A program made the position numbers and the translations under genes. Below, one piece after another: positions 1 to 8,894 of a DNA stretch of 64,000 bases. The notes beneath the pieces were generated by a model. The model made no database searches. It saw nothing but the letters and a program-made list of their open reading frames with translations, and was not told the DNA's origin. Where the stretch lies: contig NZ_AQQU01000001.1 in assembly GCF_002210105.1 (NCBI RefSeq), forward strand, positions 408,501 through 472,500, read 5' to 3'. The first letter of the stretch is position 1. The number at the start of each line of letters is the position of its first letter. Origin of the DNA: Oceanicola sp. 22II-s10i (GTDB lineage Bacteria; Pseudomonadota; Alphaproteobacteria; Rhodobacterales; Rhodobacteraceae).

Positions 1-304
1 TATCCAGATACCACGCGATGAACGGCACCAGCAGGAGCAGCAGCCCCGCTTCGAACAGCGCCGCGTGCAACATCCGTATGGGGAAGCTCTTGCGCAGAGT
101 GCCCAGCCTGCGCAGCATCGCCCGGTCGAAACCGAGGTTGAACCAGTAGTTCCACGCCATTGCCAGGAAGGTGCTGACCACCGCCACGACACCGAAAGCG
201 CCCGCATGAACGTCGAACACCAGCGTCCCCAGCGGGACCACGGTCAGCAGTGCGATCACCTCGAAGGAAATGGCGTGGCGGATTCGGTCGCGTGCGGTTC
301 TCAT
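1..304 (-). CDS. PACE family multidrug efflux transporter (partial, C-terminus beyond window)
   Basis: The minus-strand frame starts at ATG 304 and runs off the left edge, so about 101 N-terminal residues are visible. The sequence has the double 'bacterial transmembrane pair' architecture of AceI-like PACE transporters: an R-x-x-HAISFE start, a long hydrophobic helix, the WNYWFNLGFD motif near residue 55, then a second HAALFEAGLLL helix. PACE proteins are about 140-150 residue inner-membrane proton-coupled exporters of biocides and polyamine-like compounds. The substrate here cannot be told. Family recall places the HAISxE and WNxxFN motifs as diagnostic. Confidence 0.85.
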   Translation of the reverse strand, partial: MRTARDRIRHAISFEVIALLTVVPLGTLVFDVHAGAFGVVAVVSTFLAMAWNYWFNLGFDRAMLRRLGTLRKSFPIRMLHAALFEAGLLLLLVPFIAWYLD

Positions 305-402
305 GTCATCACCTTGGTCCGGGCCAATGAGGCCCGCGCCTTTGCTCGGCCATCGCCCTAGCACCGGGCATCTCGCGCGGAAAGCCGGACCCGAAAAGGA
401 AA

Positions 403-433
403 GCGCCCCGGAACCGGATGGTTGCCGGGGCGC
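403..433 (-). terminator. Rho-independent terminator of the aldehyde dehydrogenase gene
   Basis: A 9-bp perfect GC stem (403-411 pairs with 425-433) lies 26 bp past the stop of the minus-strand aldehyde dehydrogenase. In the minus direction it is followed by a T-rich run (TTTCCTTTT). Confidence 0.8.
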
Positions 434-458
434 CACCATGTCAGTCCTCAGACGGTGA

Positions 459-1895
459 TCAGACCGTCCAGCCCGAGATTGCCTTCACTTCCATGAAGTC
501 CTCGAGACCCCAGACACCGGCCTCGCGCCCGTTGCCGGACTGCTTCATGCCGCCGAAGGGCGCGCCCGGACCGCGCGGCTTGCCGTTCATCTCGACCATG
601 CCGGACCGCAGTTTCAGCGACATGCGGTTCGCACGGTCGCCGTCCTGGGTCTGGACGTAGTTGGTCAGGCCGTAGGGCGTGTCGTTGGCGATCTCGACCG
701 CGTCTTCCTCGGTGTCGAAGGGGATGATCGTCAGCACGGGGCCAAAGATCTCTTCCCGCGCGATGGTCATCTGGTTGTTCACATCGGCGAACACCGTCGG
801 CTTGACGAAGAAGCCCCGGTTCAGCCCCTCGGGCCGCCCGGTGCCACCCGCGACCAGCTTGGCACCCTCGTCGATGCCCTTCTGGATCAGCGCCTGGATC
901 TTGTCGAACTGCGTCTTGTTCACGACAGGGCCGATATGCTTGCCCTCTTCGTGGGCCGACGCGACCTTCACCGACTTGGCGACCTCGGCGGCGGTTTCCA
1001 CGGCCTTGTCGTAGATCCCCTTCTGCACCAGCATCCGCGAGGGCGCGTTACAGGACTGGCCCGAGTTGTTCATCATGTGCATGACGCCGCGCTTGATCGC
1101 CGCGTCATCCGCATCCTCGAACACCACGTTCGCGCCCTTGCCGCCCAGTTCCAGGTGCACGCGCTTGAGCGAGTCGGCGGCGGCCTTGGAGATCTGGATG
1201 CCCGCGCGGGTCGACCCGGTGAACGACACCATGTCCACGTCCTTGTGCGTGGTCAGGGCCGAACCGACACCGGCGCCGTCGCCGTTCACGAGGTTGAACA
1301 CGCCCTTGGGGAACCCTGCGGCATCCATGCACTCGGCAAAGACCATCGCGTCCAGCGGGCTTTCCTCGGAGGGCTTAAGGATCATCGTGCAGCCCGCGAT
1401 GGCGGCGGCGATGACCTTGAGCGAAATCTGGTTCAACGGCCAGTTCCACGGGGTGATCAGCGCGCAGACGCCAACCGCCTCATAGACGATCCGGGTGTCC
1501 GAGAACTTCTCGCTGAGCGGGCGGTTGAAGTCGAACTCCTTGGCCGCCTTGAGGAAGTTCTTGGTGTGACCCAGACCTGCGCCGACCTGTGCGGTCCGGG
1601 CGAGGTCGATGGGCGCACCCATCTCGGTCGACACGGCCTGCGCGATGTCCTCGGCGCGGGACTGGTAGATTTCGAGGAACTTCTCGACGATGGCGATACG
1701 CTCTTCGGGCGGGGTGGCCATCCAGCCCGGAAACGCCGCCTTGGCGGCGGCGACGGCAGCGTCCACATCGGCCTGACCGCCCAGCGAGATCACAGCGCAG
1801 GCTTCCTCGGTCGAGGGGTCGATCACCTCGTGGTCGCGGCCATCCTTCGGATCCACCCATTCGCCGTTGATATAGAACTGACGTTTCTCGATCAT
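459..1895 (-). CDS. Aldehyde dehydrogenase family protein (NAD(P)+-dependent)
   Basis: 478 residues, the usual length of the ALDH superfamily. It oxidises an aldehyde to its acid in the cytoplasm. Visible catalytic elements are the PWNWP motif (Asn151, oxyanion hole), general-base Glu249 in LELGGKG, catalytic Cys282 in GQSCNAPSRM and the C-terminal EEIFGPVL motif. The start at 1895 is preceded by an AGGGAG ribosome site. It stands alone, divergent from the peroxiredoxin gene and closed by its own terminator, so the substrate cannot be inferred from context. Confidence 0.92.
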   Translation of the reverse strand: MIEKRQFYINGEWVDPKDGRDHEVIDPSTEEACAVISLGGQADVDAAVAAAKAAFPGWMATPPEERIAIVEKFLEIYQSRAEDIAQAVSTEMGAPIDLARTAQVGAGLGHTKNFLKAAKEFDFNRPLSEKFSDTRIVYEAVGVCALITPWNWPLNQISLKVIAAAIAGCTMILKPSEESPLDAMVFAECMDAAGFPKGVFNLVNGDGAGVGSALTTHKDVDMVSFTGSTRAGIQISKAAADSLKRVHLELGGKGANVVFEDADDAAIKRGVMHMMNNSGQSCNAPSRMLVQKGIYDKAVETAAEVAKSVKVASAHEEGKHIGPVVNKTQFDKIQALIQKGIDEGAKLVAGGTGRPEGLNRGFFVKPTVFADVNNQMTIAREEIFGPVLTIIPFDTEEDAVEIANDTPYGLTNYVQTQDGDRANRMSLKLRSGMVEMNGKPRGPGAPFGGMKQSGNGREAGVWGLEDFMEVKAISGWTV

Positions 1896-2065
1896 TCTTG
1901 GTCTCCCTTTCGATCGCGGCCTTCCGCAATATCGGCGGCGGTTCCGCGTGCTGGCGGCACTCTGTCACTGGGAACACCCCTCCGCAAGCGGGGGATTGGG
2001 GGTGCACAGCCGCCGGATACTCACTAAGTAGGCATCGAAACGCTCGATCCAAACCGGAGGCTTAC

Positions 2066-2719
2066 ATGGCACTGCGTATCAACGACACGATCCCCGACCT
2101 CACCGTCAACACCGATCAGGGCACGTTTTCCCTGCACGAGTGGATCGGCGACAGCTGGGCGATCCTGTTCTCGCATCCCAAGGATTTCACCCCCGTCTGC
2201 ACCACCGAATTCGGTGCCGTCGCGCAACTGACCGACGAATGGGCCAAGCGCGGCTGCAAAGTCATGGGGATCTCGGTCGACAGCGTCGAGGACCACAAGA
2301 AGTGGAAGGGCGACATCGAAACCGTGGCCGGGACCAAGGCCGGTTTCCCGATCGTCGCCGATGACGGCCTTGAACTGGCCAAGGCGCTCGACATGCTGCC
2401 CGCCGACGCCTACCTGCCCGACGGACGCACGCCCGCGCATTCCGCCACCGTGCGGTCCGTCTTCATCATCGCGCCGAACAAGAAGGTGCAGCTGATGATG
2501 ACCTACCCGATGACCGTTGGCCGGAACTTTGCCGAGGTGCTGCGCGCCCTCGACGGTCTGCAGCGGACCTACGAACAGCCGCTGGCCGTGCCCGCGAACT
2601 GGGAAGTCGGTCAGGACGTCATCGTCGCGCTGGCGCTCGACGACGCGGCGGCCGAGGCGAAGTACGGCAAGCTGGACAAGAAGCTGCCCTACCTGCGGTT
2701 CGCCAAGAACCCCGCCTGA
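2066..2719 (+). CDS. Peroxiredoxin, Prx6 / 1-Cys type
   Basis: 217 residues. A thiol peroxidase reducing hydrogen peroxide, organic hydroperoxides or peroxynitrite in the cytosol. The peroxidatic Cys45 sits in the family motif PVCTTE (43-48) within FTPVCTTEFG. The length and long C-terminal extension fit the Prx6 subgroup, which usually lacks a resolving Cys. The ATG at 2066 is chosen over upstream in-frame starts because a GGAGG site lies 6 bases upstream and the N-terminus MALRINDTIPDL is the family start. A terminator follows. Confidence 0.93.
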   Translation: MALRINDTIPDLTVNTDQGTFSLHEWIGDSWAILFSHPKDFTPVCTTEFGAVAQLTDEWAKRGCKVMGISVDSVEDHKKWKGDIETVAGTKAGFPIVADDGLELAKALDMLPADAYLPDGRTPAHSATVRSVFIIAPNKKVQLMMTYPMTVGRNFAEVLRALDGLQRTYEQPLAVPANWEVGQDVIVALALDDAAAEAKYGKLDKKLPYLRFAKNPA

Positions 2720-2743
2720 TCCGGCAGGTCAGAAATGGATGGA

Positions 2744-2773
2744 CGCCTCCGCCGGACCCGGCGGGGGCGTTTC
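2744..2773 (+). terminator. Rho-independent terminator of the peroxiredoxin gene
   Basis: An 11-bp stem (2744-2754 with 2759-2769, one G-U pair) with a 4-base loop, followed by TTTCCC, 25 bp after the peroxiredoxin stop. It may also slow transcription of the convergent EamA gene. Confidence 0.75.
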
Positions 2774-2785
2774 CCGTTCCGGGCC

Positions 2786-3637
2786 TCAGCGCGCGCGCCG
2801 CATCGGCACCACGCCGACCGCGATCCCGCCGAGGATCAGCGCCGCCGACAGAACCGCTGTCACCGAAACCGCCTCGCCCAGCAGGACAGCCCCCAGCACC
2901 AGCGCGATGACCGGCGCCGAGAGCTGCGTCAGCGCCGCCCGCGTCGCGCCCAGCGAGGGCAGCAGCGCATACCACAGCGCATAGCCGAGGGCCGAGGTCA
3001 CGCCGCCCGACAGCACAGCCAGCACCAGCCCCCGCCCGGTCGTGCCCATGGAATCGGGCCACAGGATCAGCGCCAGCGCCACCACGGGCAGGCAATAGAC
3101 GAAGTTCCACGCCGTCGCCGCCAGCGGATCGGTCACGCCGCGCCCGATCAGCGAATAGATGCCCCAGCCGACCGCCGCGCATCCCATCAGCAGCAACGCC
3201 CCCGGCGCGACCGCCACCGGCCCGGAGGGCAGGGTCAGGATCGCCAGCCCGGTCAGCGCCAGTGCCATCCCCAGCCAGCGCCGCGCCGGGGGCCGGTCGC
3301 CTTCGGTCAGCGCGCCTGCGAACATCGTCACCTGCACGATCCCGAACAGCGTCAGCGCCCCCACACCCGCGTCCATCGACACATAGGCAAAGGAAAAACC
3401 CAGCATATAGGCCGCAAGCCCGCCGATCGCGGGCAGGACCGGCCGCGCCGGGGCGGGCACCTTGCGGTCCCGCAGGGCCAGCAGCAACACGAGAACCACC
3501 GCGCCCGACGCCACCCGGACGGCGGCGAAGGCGGCAGGACCGATGTCCTGCGTCGACAGGGCCAGCCGGTTCAGGATCGAATTGGCCGCAAAGGCCACCA
3601 TCGTCAGCGCGGTCAGCAGTGCCAGCCGGATCGCCAT
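2786..3637 (-). CDS. EamA/DMT family inner-membrane transporter
   Basis: 283 residues, strongly hydrophobic, in the drug/metabolite transporter pattern of ten helices arranged as two repeated EamA domains. The first repeat carries FAANSILNRLAL (residues about 16-27), the conserved helix-1 signature, and the second begins near residue 145. Members export metabolites, amino acids or drugs; the substrate is unknown. It converges on the peroxiredoxin gene and is divergent from the methyltransferase gene. Confidence 0.88.
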   Translation of the reverse strand: MAIRLALLTALTMVAFAANSILNRLALSTQDIGPAAFAAVRVASGAVVLVLLLALRDRKVPAPARPVLPAIGGLAAYMLGFSFAYVSMDAGVGALTLFGIVQVTMFAGALTEGDRPPARRWLGMALALTGLAILTLPSGPVAVAPGALLLMGCAAVGWGIYSLIGRGVTDPLAATAWNFVYCLPVVALALILWPDSMGTTGRGLVLAVLSGGVTSALGYALWYALLPSLGATRAALTQLSAPVIALVLGAVLLGEAVSVTAVLSAALILGGIAVGVVPMRRAR

Positions 3638-3807
3638 ACTTCATACCCCTTCAACACCGGTCCATCCGCCTTCTGCCCCAGAGCAAGCGGCGGGACCATG
3701 CCGAAACCACCTCCCCACGATCTCCCCCCGAGCCGAGTCGCACCAGCCCCCTTGCCTCCGCCGCGCCGTGGACCATCCTGCCAGGCAGACCCAGCACCGC
3801 AGGCCCC

Positions 3808-4410
3808 ATGCCCGAGACACCGGACCCCGACGTCACCCGCCTTTACCAGACCGGCGCCGCCGCATGGCTGAAGGCCCGCGACACTTCGCTGTTCGAACGC
3901 CCCTGGCTCGATGCCTTTCGCGCGGCGTTGCCCGGTCCCCGCGTCCTCGACCTCGGCTGCGGCACCGGCCGCCCGATGGCCGGGCACCTGATCGCCAACG
4001 GCTGCGCCCTGACCGGCGTCGACGGCGCGCCCGCGATGATCGACCACGCAAGCGCCGCTTTCCCCGGCCACACATGGCTGACCGCCGACATGCGTGCCCT
4101 GCCGCCCCTCGTCCCGTTCGACGGCATCCTCGCCTGGCACAGCTTCTTTCACCTGCCCCCCGACGATCAGCCCGCCATGTTCGCGACCTTCGCCCGCCTC
4201 ACGGTTCCCGGCGGCGCGCTGATGTTCACCAGCGGCACGGAACGCGGCACCGCCACCGGCAGCTTCGACGGCCGCCCGCTGTATCATGGCAGCCTCGACA
4301 CCGCCGAATACCGCGACCTGCTGACCGGCCACGGCTTCACCGTCCTGCGCCACACGGCGTCGGACCCGGCCTGCCGCGGCGCGACCGTCTGGCTGGCCCG
4401 CAGGGGCTGA
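3808..4410 (+). CDS. Class I SAM-dependent methyltransferase
   Basis: 200 residues. Motif I is VLDLGCGTGRP (about 46-56) and an acidic residue after the second strand (GVDGAP) would bind the ribose of S-adenosylmethionine. FDGILAWHSFFHLP corresponds to motif III. The C-terminal part with GTERGTATGSFDGRPLYHGS resembles small UbiE/MenG-like methyltransferases of unknown substrate. The start at 3808 is the ATG nearest the conserved region and has no strong ribosome site. It ends one base before the convergent neighbour. Confidence 0.82.
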   Translation: MPETPDPDVTRLYQTGAAAWLKARDTSLFERPWLDAFRAALPGPRVLDLGCGTGRPMAGHLIANGCALTGVDGAPAMIDHASAAFPGHTWLTADMRALPPLVPFDGILAWHSFFHLPPDDQPAMFATFARLTVPGGALMFTSGTERGTATGSFDGRPLYHGSLDTAEYRDLLTGHGFTVLRHTASDPACRGATVWLARRG

Positions 4411-4411
4411 G

Positions 4412-5023
4412 TCAGGTCCCGTCCGGCAGCACCCGCGCCAGCCAGACCAGAACCACGCCGGCGAGGAAGAAGGCGAGACACAGGAACAGGCTCCAGACCA
4501 CGACGCCGTCCCAGCCGACCCGGCCCGGATCGGTGAAGAAATACGGATAGACCCCATCCACCGCTCCGCGAGCCTGCGCATAGACGACATAGACCGCGGG
4601 CCAGACCAGCCATGTGACCGCGACCGGCCAGCGCAGCCCGCGCTTGTCGCCGGAGACCGCCCACCACAGGAACACCGCCACCGGCACCACCCCGTGCAGG
4701 CCGGTGTCGGCCCAGAAATCCAGCCCGGTCAGCGGACGGTAGAGCAGCGCATAATTGACCACGCCGACAATTCCGATCCACAGCGTCAGCCCGCCGCCCC
4801 ACCACGCCCCCGGCTTGACCGCCGCGACCGCGGCCAGCGAGAAGGTCAGCGCGACCATCAGGTTGGTCAGGATGGTGAAGAACCGCAGCAGCCGCCAGGC
4901 CACCGCCAGCCAGCCGATGTCCGGCGTCCCGTAAGAGGTTGCAGCGAACTGGGCCCCAAGCGACACCCAAGCCGCGAGGGCGATCATTAAGGCAAAACCG
5001 CGGGCCTGATCGGACATCTCCAT
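4412..5023 (-). CDS. Pr6Pr family integral membrane protein
   Basis: 203 residues from ATG 5023, with about six hydrophobic helices. The RFFTILTNLMVALTFSLAAV segment and the WADTGLHGVVPVAVFLWWAV segment match the Pr6Pr family (FAR-17a/AIG1-like) as I recall it. The biochemical role in bacteria is unknown. An upstream in-frame ATG at 5059 also exists but would overlap the recO leader. The ribosome site is weak for both starts. It is divergent from recO. Confidence 0.7.
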   Translation of the reverse strand: MEMSDQARGFALMIALAAWVSLGAQFAATSYGTPDIGWLAVAWRLLRFFTILTNLMVALTFSLAAVAAVKPGAWWGGGLTLWIGIVGVVNYALLYRPLTGLDFWADTGLHGVVPVAVFLWWAVSGDKRGLRWPVAVTWLVWPAVYVVYAQARGAVDGVYPYFFTDPGRVGWDGVVVWSLFLCLAFFLAGVVLVWLARVLPDGT

Positions 5024-5079
5024 AAAACAACTATCACGGGATCTTGCGGTGACGATCAAGGCGCAGGAAGATTGTGACG

Positions 5080-5829
5080 ATGGAATGGCGTGACCAAGGC
5101 ATTATTCTGGCCGTGCGCCGGCACGGCGAAACCTCGGCGATCGTCGAGGTGTTCACCCCTGCGCGCGGTCGCCATGCCGGTGTCGTGCGGGGCGGAACCT
5201 CGCGCCGCCTGACGCCGATCCTGCAGCCCGGCGCGCAGGTCGACATCGCGTGGCGCGCGCGGCTCGAGGATCACCTCGGCAACTTCACCGTCGAACCCGT
5301 CCGATCCCGCGCCGCAGCGCTGTCCGACCGGATGGCGCTGGCCGGGCTGAACGCCGTTTGCGCGCTGCTGTCCTTCTGCCTGCCCGAGCGTGAACCGCAC
5401 GAGGCGCTCTATCACCGGACTGAGGCGCTGCTGGACCTCTTGGGCGACGACGACCTCTGGCCGCTGGCCTACCTGAGGTGGGAGGTCGCGCTGCTGGACG
5501 AGATGGGCTTCGGCCTCGACCTGTCCGAATGCGCGGTCACGGGACGCAACGTGTCGCTCGACTACGTCTCGCCCCGCACCGGCCGCGCCGTGTCGGCCCA
5601 GGGCGCGGGGGAATGGGCCGCGCGCCTGTTGCCGCTGCCGCCGGTGCTCAAGGGCGAAGGCGACGCCCCCGATCACGAGATCGCCGAGGCGTTCCGCACC
5701 ACCGGCCATTTCCTGATGAACCGCCTTGCGCCCGAGCTCGGCTCCAAACCCCTGCCCGAGGCGCGCCAGCGCTACGTCGACCTGTTTGCCCGCCGCCTGC
5801 GCGGCCCGGCGCCGGAAGGACCGCCATGA
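5080..5829 (+). CDS. recO: DNA repair protein RecO
   Basis: 249 residues. RecO works with RecF and RecR to load RecA onto SSB-coated single-stranded DNA. The N-terminal OB fold begins [17 protein letters not shown], the characteristic alphaproteobacterial start, and continues to the helical domain. ATG 5080 is chosen over GTG 5074 because of that start and an AGGAAG site nine bases upstream. Its stop overlaps the start of the CapA gene (ATGA), so the two are translationally coupled. Confidence 0.93.
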   Translation: MEWRDQGIILAVRRHGETSAIVEVFTPARGRHAGVVRGGTSRRLTPILQPGAQVDIAWRARLEDHLGNFTVEPVRSRAAALSDRMALAGLNAVCALLSFCLPEREPHEALYHRTEALLDLLGDDDLWPLAYLRWEVALLDEMGFGLDLSECAVTGRNVSLDYVSPRTGRAVSAQGAGEWAARLLPLPPVLKGEGDAPDHEIAEAFRTTGHFLMNRLAPELGSKPLPEARQRYVDLFARRLRGPAPEGPP

Positions 5830-7304
5830 CGCATTCCGATACCCTGCCACCCCGTTCCGCCTCCGGTTTCCGCAGGCCGCGACCACGTGCCAGGCTGGCC
5901 CCGCGCGAAACCACCCGGCCGCTGCCCGAGGCCCTGCCCCCCCTGACCGTCGACGACCTGCCGCGGAGCCTGCCCTTCGCCCCCAAGGACACCCTGCAGG
6001 TCGGATCGCCGCCGCTGCGGCTGGTCATCAAGACCGTCACCGGCCTGTCCGAACGCTTCCGCTGGTGGCGCACGCCCCTGACCTCGGCCGCGACGGCCAC
6101 CGAAGAGATGGGGCCGCTCGACAACCTCTACTGGATCCACAAATCGAAATACCCGGTCTGCCAGATGCCCGGCGGCGCCGACCCGGACAGCCGGCTCGAC
6201 CGCAACTATCGCGGCGTCTCCCTGCCGCAGGGCCTCGTGCCCGAACGCACGCTGACCCTTGGCGCCTGTGGCGACATGCTGCGGTCGCCGGGCATCGACG
6301 GGTCGCAGGACATTCTGTTCGAGAAGGTGGCCGACGACCTCTTCGGTCAGGACCTCGCCTTTGCCAATTTCGAATCCCCCGTCACCACGCAGCCGCTGGT
6401 GGACGAGGTGATCGGCGATGCCGGGCCGCCGGTCGAATGCTGTTCGCGCGAACAGTTCGACATCTTCAAGGGCCACCGGGGCCGCAACTTCGACATGCTG
6501 CACACCGCGAACAACCACATGTTCGACATGGGCGTCGAAGGTATCGAGAGCACCCAGTCAGCGCTGGCCGAGGAAGGCATCGCCAACCTCGGCACGCTGC
6601 GCAGCCCCGCACAGCATGGGCGCGCCGTCATCGTCGACCGCAACGACATCCGCATCGGCTTCGTCTCGGACTGCTTCGGCCTGAACGGCCGCGTGATGCC
6701 CGAGGACGAGCGGTGGCGGATCCATGTGTCCAAGCTGCTGTCAAAGAAACAGCCCCCCGACCTGTCCCTGCTCAAGCGCCAGATCGACGACGCGCGGGCG
6801 CAGAACTGCGACTTCATCATCGCCTCGGTTCACTGGGGCTGGGAATTCGAGCTGTTCCCGAGGGAGGTCCAGATCGCCGCCGCGCACGAGCTGGTCGAAT
6901 ACGGCGCCGACAGCCTGATCTGCCACCACCCCCATGTCATCCAGCCGGTCGAGGTCTACCGCACCGAACGCGACCCGGCGCGGGTGGCCGTCATCGCGCA
7001 TTCGCTGGGCAGCCTGACATGGGCCTTCATGGCGCCGCATATCGTGCTCAGCACGATCCTGAAGCTGCGGCTGGCCAAGGGTTATTTCGAAGGCGACCTC
7101 GTCACCTTCATCGCCGGGGTCGATGCGGTTCCCGTCTTCCGCACCTATGTCGAGGAAGAGGGCCACATGATCACACGGATCGAGAAGCTGACCGATCACG
7201 TCGGCCGGCAGGACAGCCTGTTCCCGCAGGAATACGTCGGCCAGATCGCGGCCCATGCCGAACACGTGCTCGGGCCGGACTGCATGCGCCGCCCCAAGGG
7301 CTGA
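5826..7304 (+). CDS. CapA family protein (poly-gamma-glutamate capsule-type metallophosphatase fold)
   Basis: 492 residues. The central part (about 140-430) has CapA/PgsA-type calcineurin-like motifs: [36 protein letters not shown] and [11 protein letters not shown], whose His/Asp/Asn residues would bind metal. CapA homologues take part in poly-gamma-glutamate synthesis, but many free-standing ones have unknown roles. The N-terminal 90 residues are Pro/Arg-rich with no clear signal peptide. It overlaps recO by four bases. No capB or capC gene lies nearby, so a capsule role is doubtful. Confidence 0.85.
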   Translation: MTHSDTLPPRSASGFRRPRPRARLAPRETTRPLPEALPPLTVDDLPRSLPFAPKDTLQVGSPPLRLVIKTVTGLSERFRWWRTPLTSAATATEEMGPLDNLYWIHKSKYPVCQMPGGADPDSRLDRNYRGVSLPQGLVPERTLTLGACGDMLRSPGIDGSQDILFEKVADDLFGQDLAFANFESPVTTQPLVDEVIGDAGPPVECCSREQFDIFKGHRGRNFDMLHTANNHMFDMGVEGIESTQSALAEEGIANLGTLRSPAQHGRAVIVDRNDIRIGFVSDCFGLNGRVMPEDERWRIHVSKLLSKKQPPDLSLLKRQIDDARAQNCDFIIASVHWGWEFELFPREVQIAAAHELVEYGADSLICHHPHVIQPVEVYRTERDPARVAVIAHSLGSLTWAFMAPHIVLSTILKLRLAKGYFEGDLVTFIAGVDAVPVFRTYVEEEGHMITRIEKLTDHVGRQDSLFPQEYVGQIAAHAEHVLGPDCMRRPKG

Positions 7305-7387
7305 GCGTTGCAAGGCGTGTCGCCGGGCGATGATCGGCGATCACCGGTCCCCTGCACCGACGCGATGCAGTCACGCCATTCGCAGCC

Positions 7388-8491
7388 TTATCCGATCTTG
7401 CCGCCGGCATCCCCGATCTGACCGCGATGCAGCAGCAGATGGTCGAGGATGACACAGGCCATCATCGCCTCGCCCACCGGAACGGCGCGGATGCCGACGC
7501 AGGGATCGTGGCGGCCCTTGGTGATGATCTCGGTCGCCTCGCCTGACTTGGTGATCGTCTGCCGGGGCCGCAGGATCGACGAAGTGGGTTTGACCGCAAA
7601 CCGGACCACGACGTCCTGGCCCGTTGAAATGCCGCCCAGGATCCCGCCCGCGTGGTTCGAGGAATAGACCGGCTTTCCGTCGTTCCCCATGAAGATCTCG
7701 TCCGCGTTCTCTTCGCCCGTCAGCTCGGCGGCGGCCATGCCCTCTCCGATCTCCACGCCCTTCACCGCGTTGATCGACATCATCGCGGCGGCCAGGTCGG
7801 TGTCCAGCTTGCCATAGACCGGCGCGCCCAGCCCCGCAGGCACGCCCCGCGCGACCACCTCGATCACCGCTCCGACCGAGTTCCCGGATTTCCTGAGCGA
7901 ATCCAGATACTCGGCCCATTCCCCGGCGGCCTCCGCATCAGGCACCCAGAACGGATTCCGCTCGATCTCCGCGGCATCGAACCGCTCGCGGTCGATGCGT
8001 CTCGGGCCCATCTGGACCATGTAGCCGCCGATCTCCACCTCCGGCGCCAGATGCGCCAGCGCCGCCCGCGCCAGCCCGCCGGCCGCCACGCGGGCCGCCG
8101 TTTCACGCGCGGACGACCGCCCGCCGCCGCGATAGTCGCGGATTCCGTATTTCTGCCAGTAGGTTATATCCGCATGACCGGGCCGGAATTTCTCGGCGAT
8201 ATCGCCGTAATCCTTGCTGCGCTGGTCGGTGTTGCGGATCATCAGCTGCACCGGCGTGCCCGTGGTCTTCCCCTCGAACACTCCCGACAGGATCTCCACC
8301 TCGTCCGCCTCGCGCCGCTGCGTCGTGTATTTCGACGTTCCCGGCTTTCGCCGGTCCAGCCACTGCTGCAGCATCGCCGCGTCGACCGCGACCCCCGGCG
8401 GGCAGCCGTCCACCGTCGCACCCAGTGCGGGGCCGTGGCTCTCGCCCCAAGTGGTGACGCGGAACAGGTGGCCGAAGGTATTGAGCGACAT
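7388..8491 (-). CDS. aroC: Chorismate synthase
   Basis: 367 residues, the standard length. It converts 5-enolpyruvylshikimate-3-phosphate to chorismate with reduced FMN, the last shikimate step. Family signatures are visible: [18 protein letters not shown] at the N-terminus, [29 protein letters not shown] and RPRQTI near the C-terminus. ATG 8491 is chosen because [20 protein letters not shown] is the conserved start. It is divergent from the lipid A gene group; aroA lies in the same window at 26761. Confidence 0.97.
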   Translation of the reverse strand: MSLNTFGHLFRVTTWGESHGPALGATVDGCPPGVAVDAAMLQQWLDRRKPGTSKYTTQRREADEVEILSGVFEGKTTGTPVQLMIRNTDQRSKDYGDIAEKFRPGHADITYWQKYGIRDYRGGGRSSARETAARVAAGGLARAALAHLAPEVEIGGYMVQMGPRRIDRERFDAAEIERNPFWVPDAEAAGEWAEYLDSLRKSGNSVGAVIEVVARGVPAGLGAPVYGKLDTDLAAAMMSINAVKGVEIGEGMAAAELTGEENADEIFMGNDGKPVYSSNHAGGILGGISTGQDVVVRFAVKPTSSILRPRQTITKSGEATEIITKGRHDPCVGIRAVPVGEAMMACVILDHLLLHRGQIGDAGGKIG

Positions 8492-8645
8492 GGACTTCCT
8501 CCCGAGGCGCATGCGCGCGGACGCGGCCTGACTAGCGCAAGCCCTGCCCCCGCGCAATCGGCGCGCGCGGCTTTCCATCCCGCCCGGCACGTCCTAGAAA
8601 CGTCTCACGTCATATACCGGCCCCGAACCAGCGAAAGGAGCCAGC

Positions 8646-8885
8646 ATGCAACGTCTGCACCTCGTCTTCGGCGGCGAACTTGTCGATCCGGGCAAGAATG
8701 TCTTCCGCAACGTCGACGACATCCACATCGTCGGCATGTATCCCGACTATGCCAGCGCCTACGACGCATGGAAGGCCGAGGCGCAGCGCACCGTCGATGA
8801 CGCCCACATGCGCTACTACATCGCCCACATCCACCGCCTGCGGGACGAAGAGGCGCAGACCTCCCCGACCGAAGAACTCGGCTGA
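8646..8885 (+). CDS. DUF4170 domain-containing protein
   Basis: 79 residues, matching the small alphaproteobacterial DUF4170 family: MQRLHLVFGGELVDP, then a 'YPDYASAYDAWKA' segment and a C-terminal helix with AHIHRL. No catalytic motif is evident and the function is unknown. An AAAGGAGC ribosome site precedes the ATG. It is the first gene of a run ending in a Kdo transferase-like gene and lpxK, ten bases from the next start, so a link with lipopolysaccharide assembly is inferred from position only. Confidence 0.88.
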   Translation: MQRLHLVFGGELVDPGKNVFRNVDDIHIVGMYPDYASAYDAWKAEAQRTVDDAHMRYYIAHIHRLRDEEAQTSPTEELG

Positions 8886-8894
8886 CGAGGGGCG

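Noticed and set aside
1970-2010. CCCCTCCGCAAGCGGGGG hairpin-like sequence upstream of the peroxiredoxin gene
   Set aside because: Similar in G-richness to the dispersed repeat but lacks the CCAGAAGAAG tail; not counted as a copy.
5826-7304. Assignment of the CapA-family gene to a capsule operon
   Set aside because: No capB, capC or pgs genes are adjacent; it is coupled to recO instead, so only family membership is claimed.
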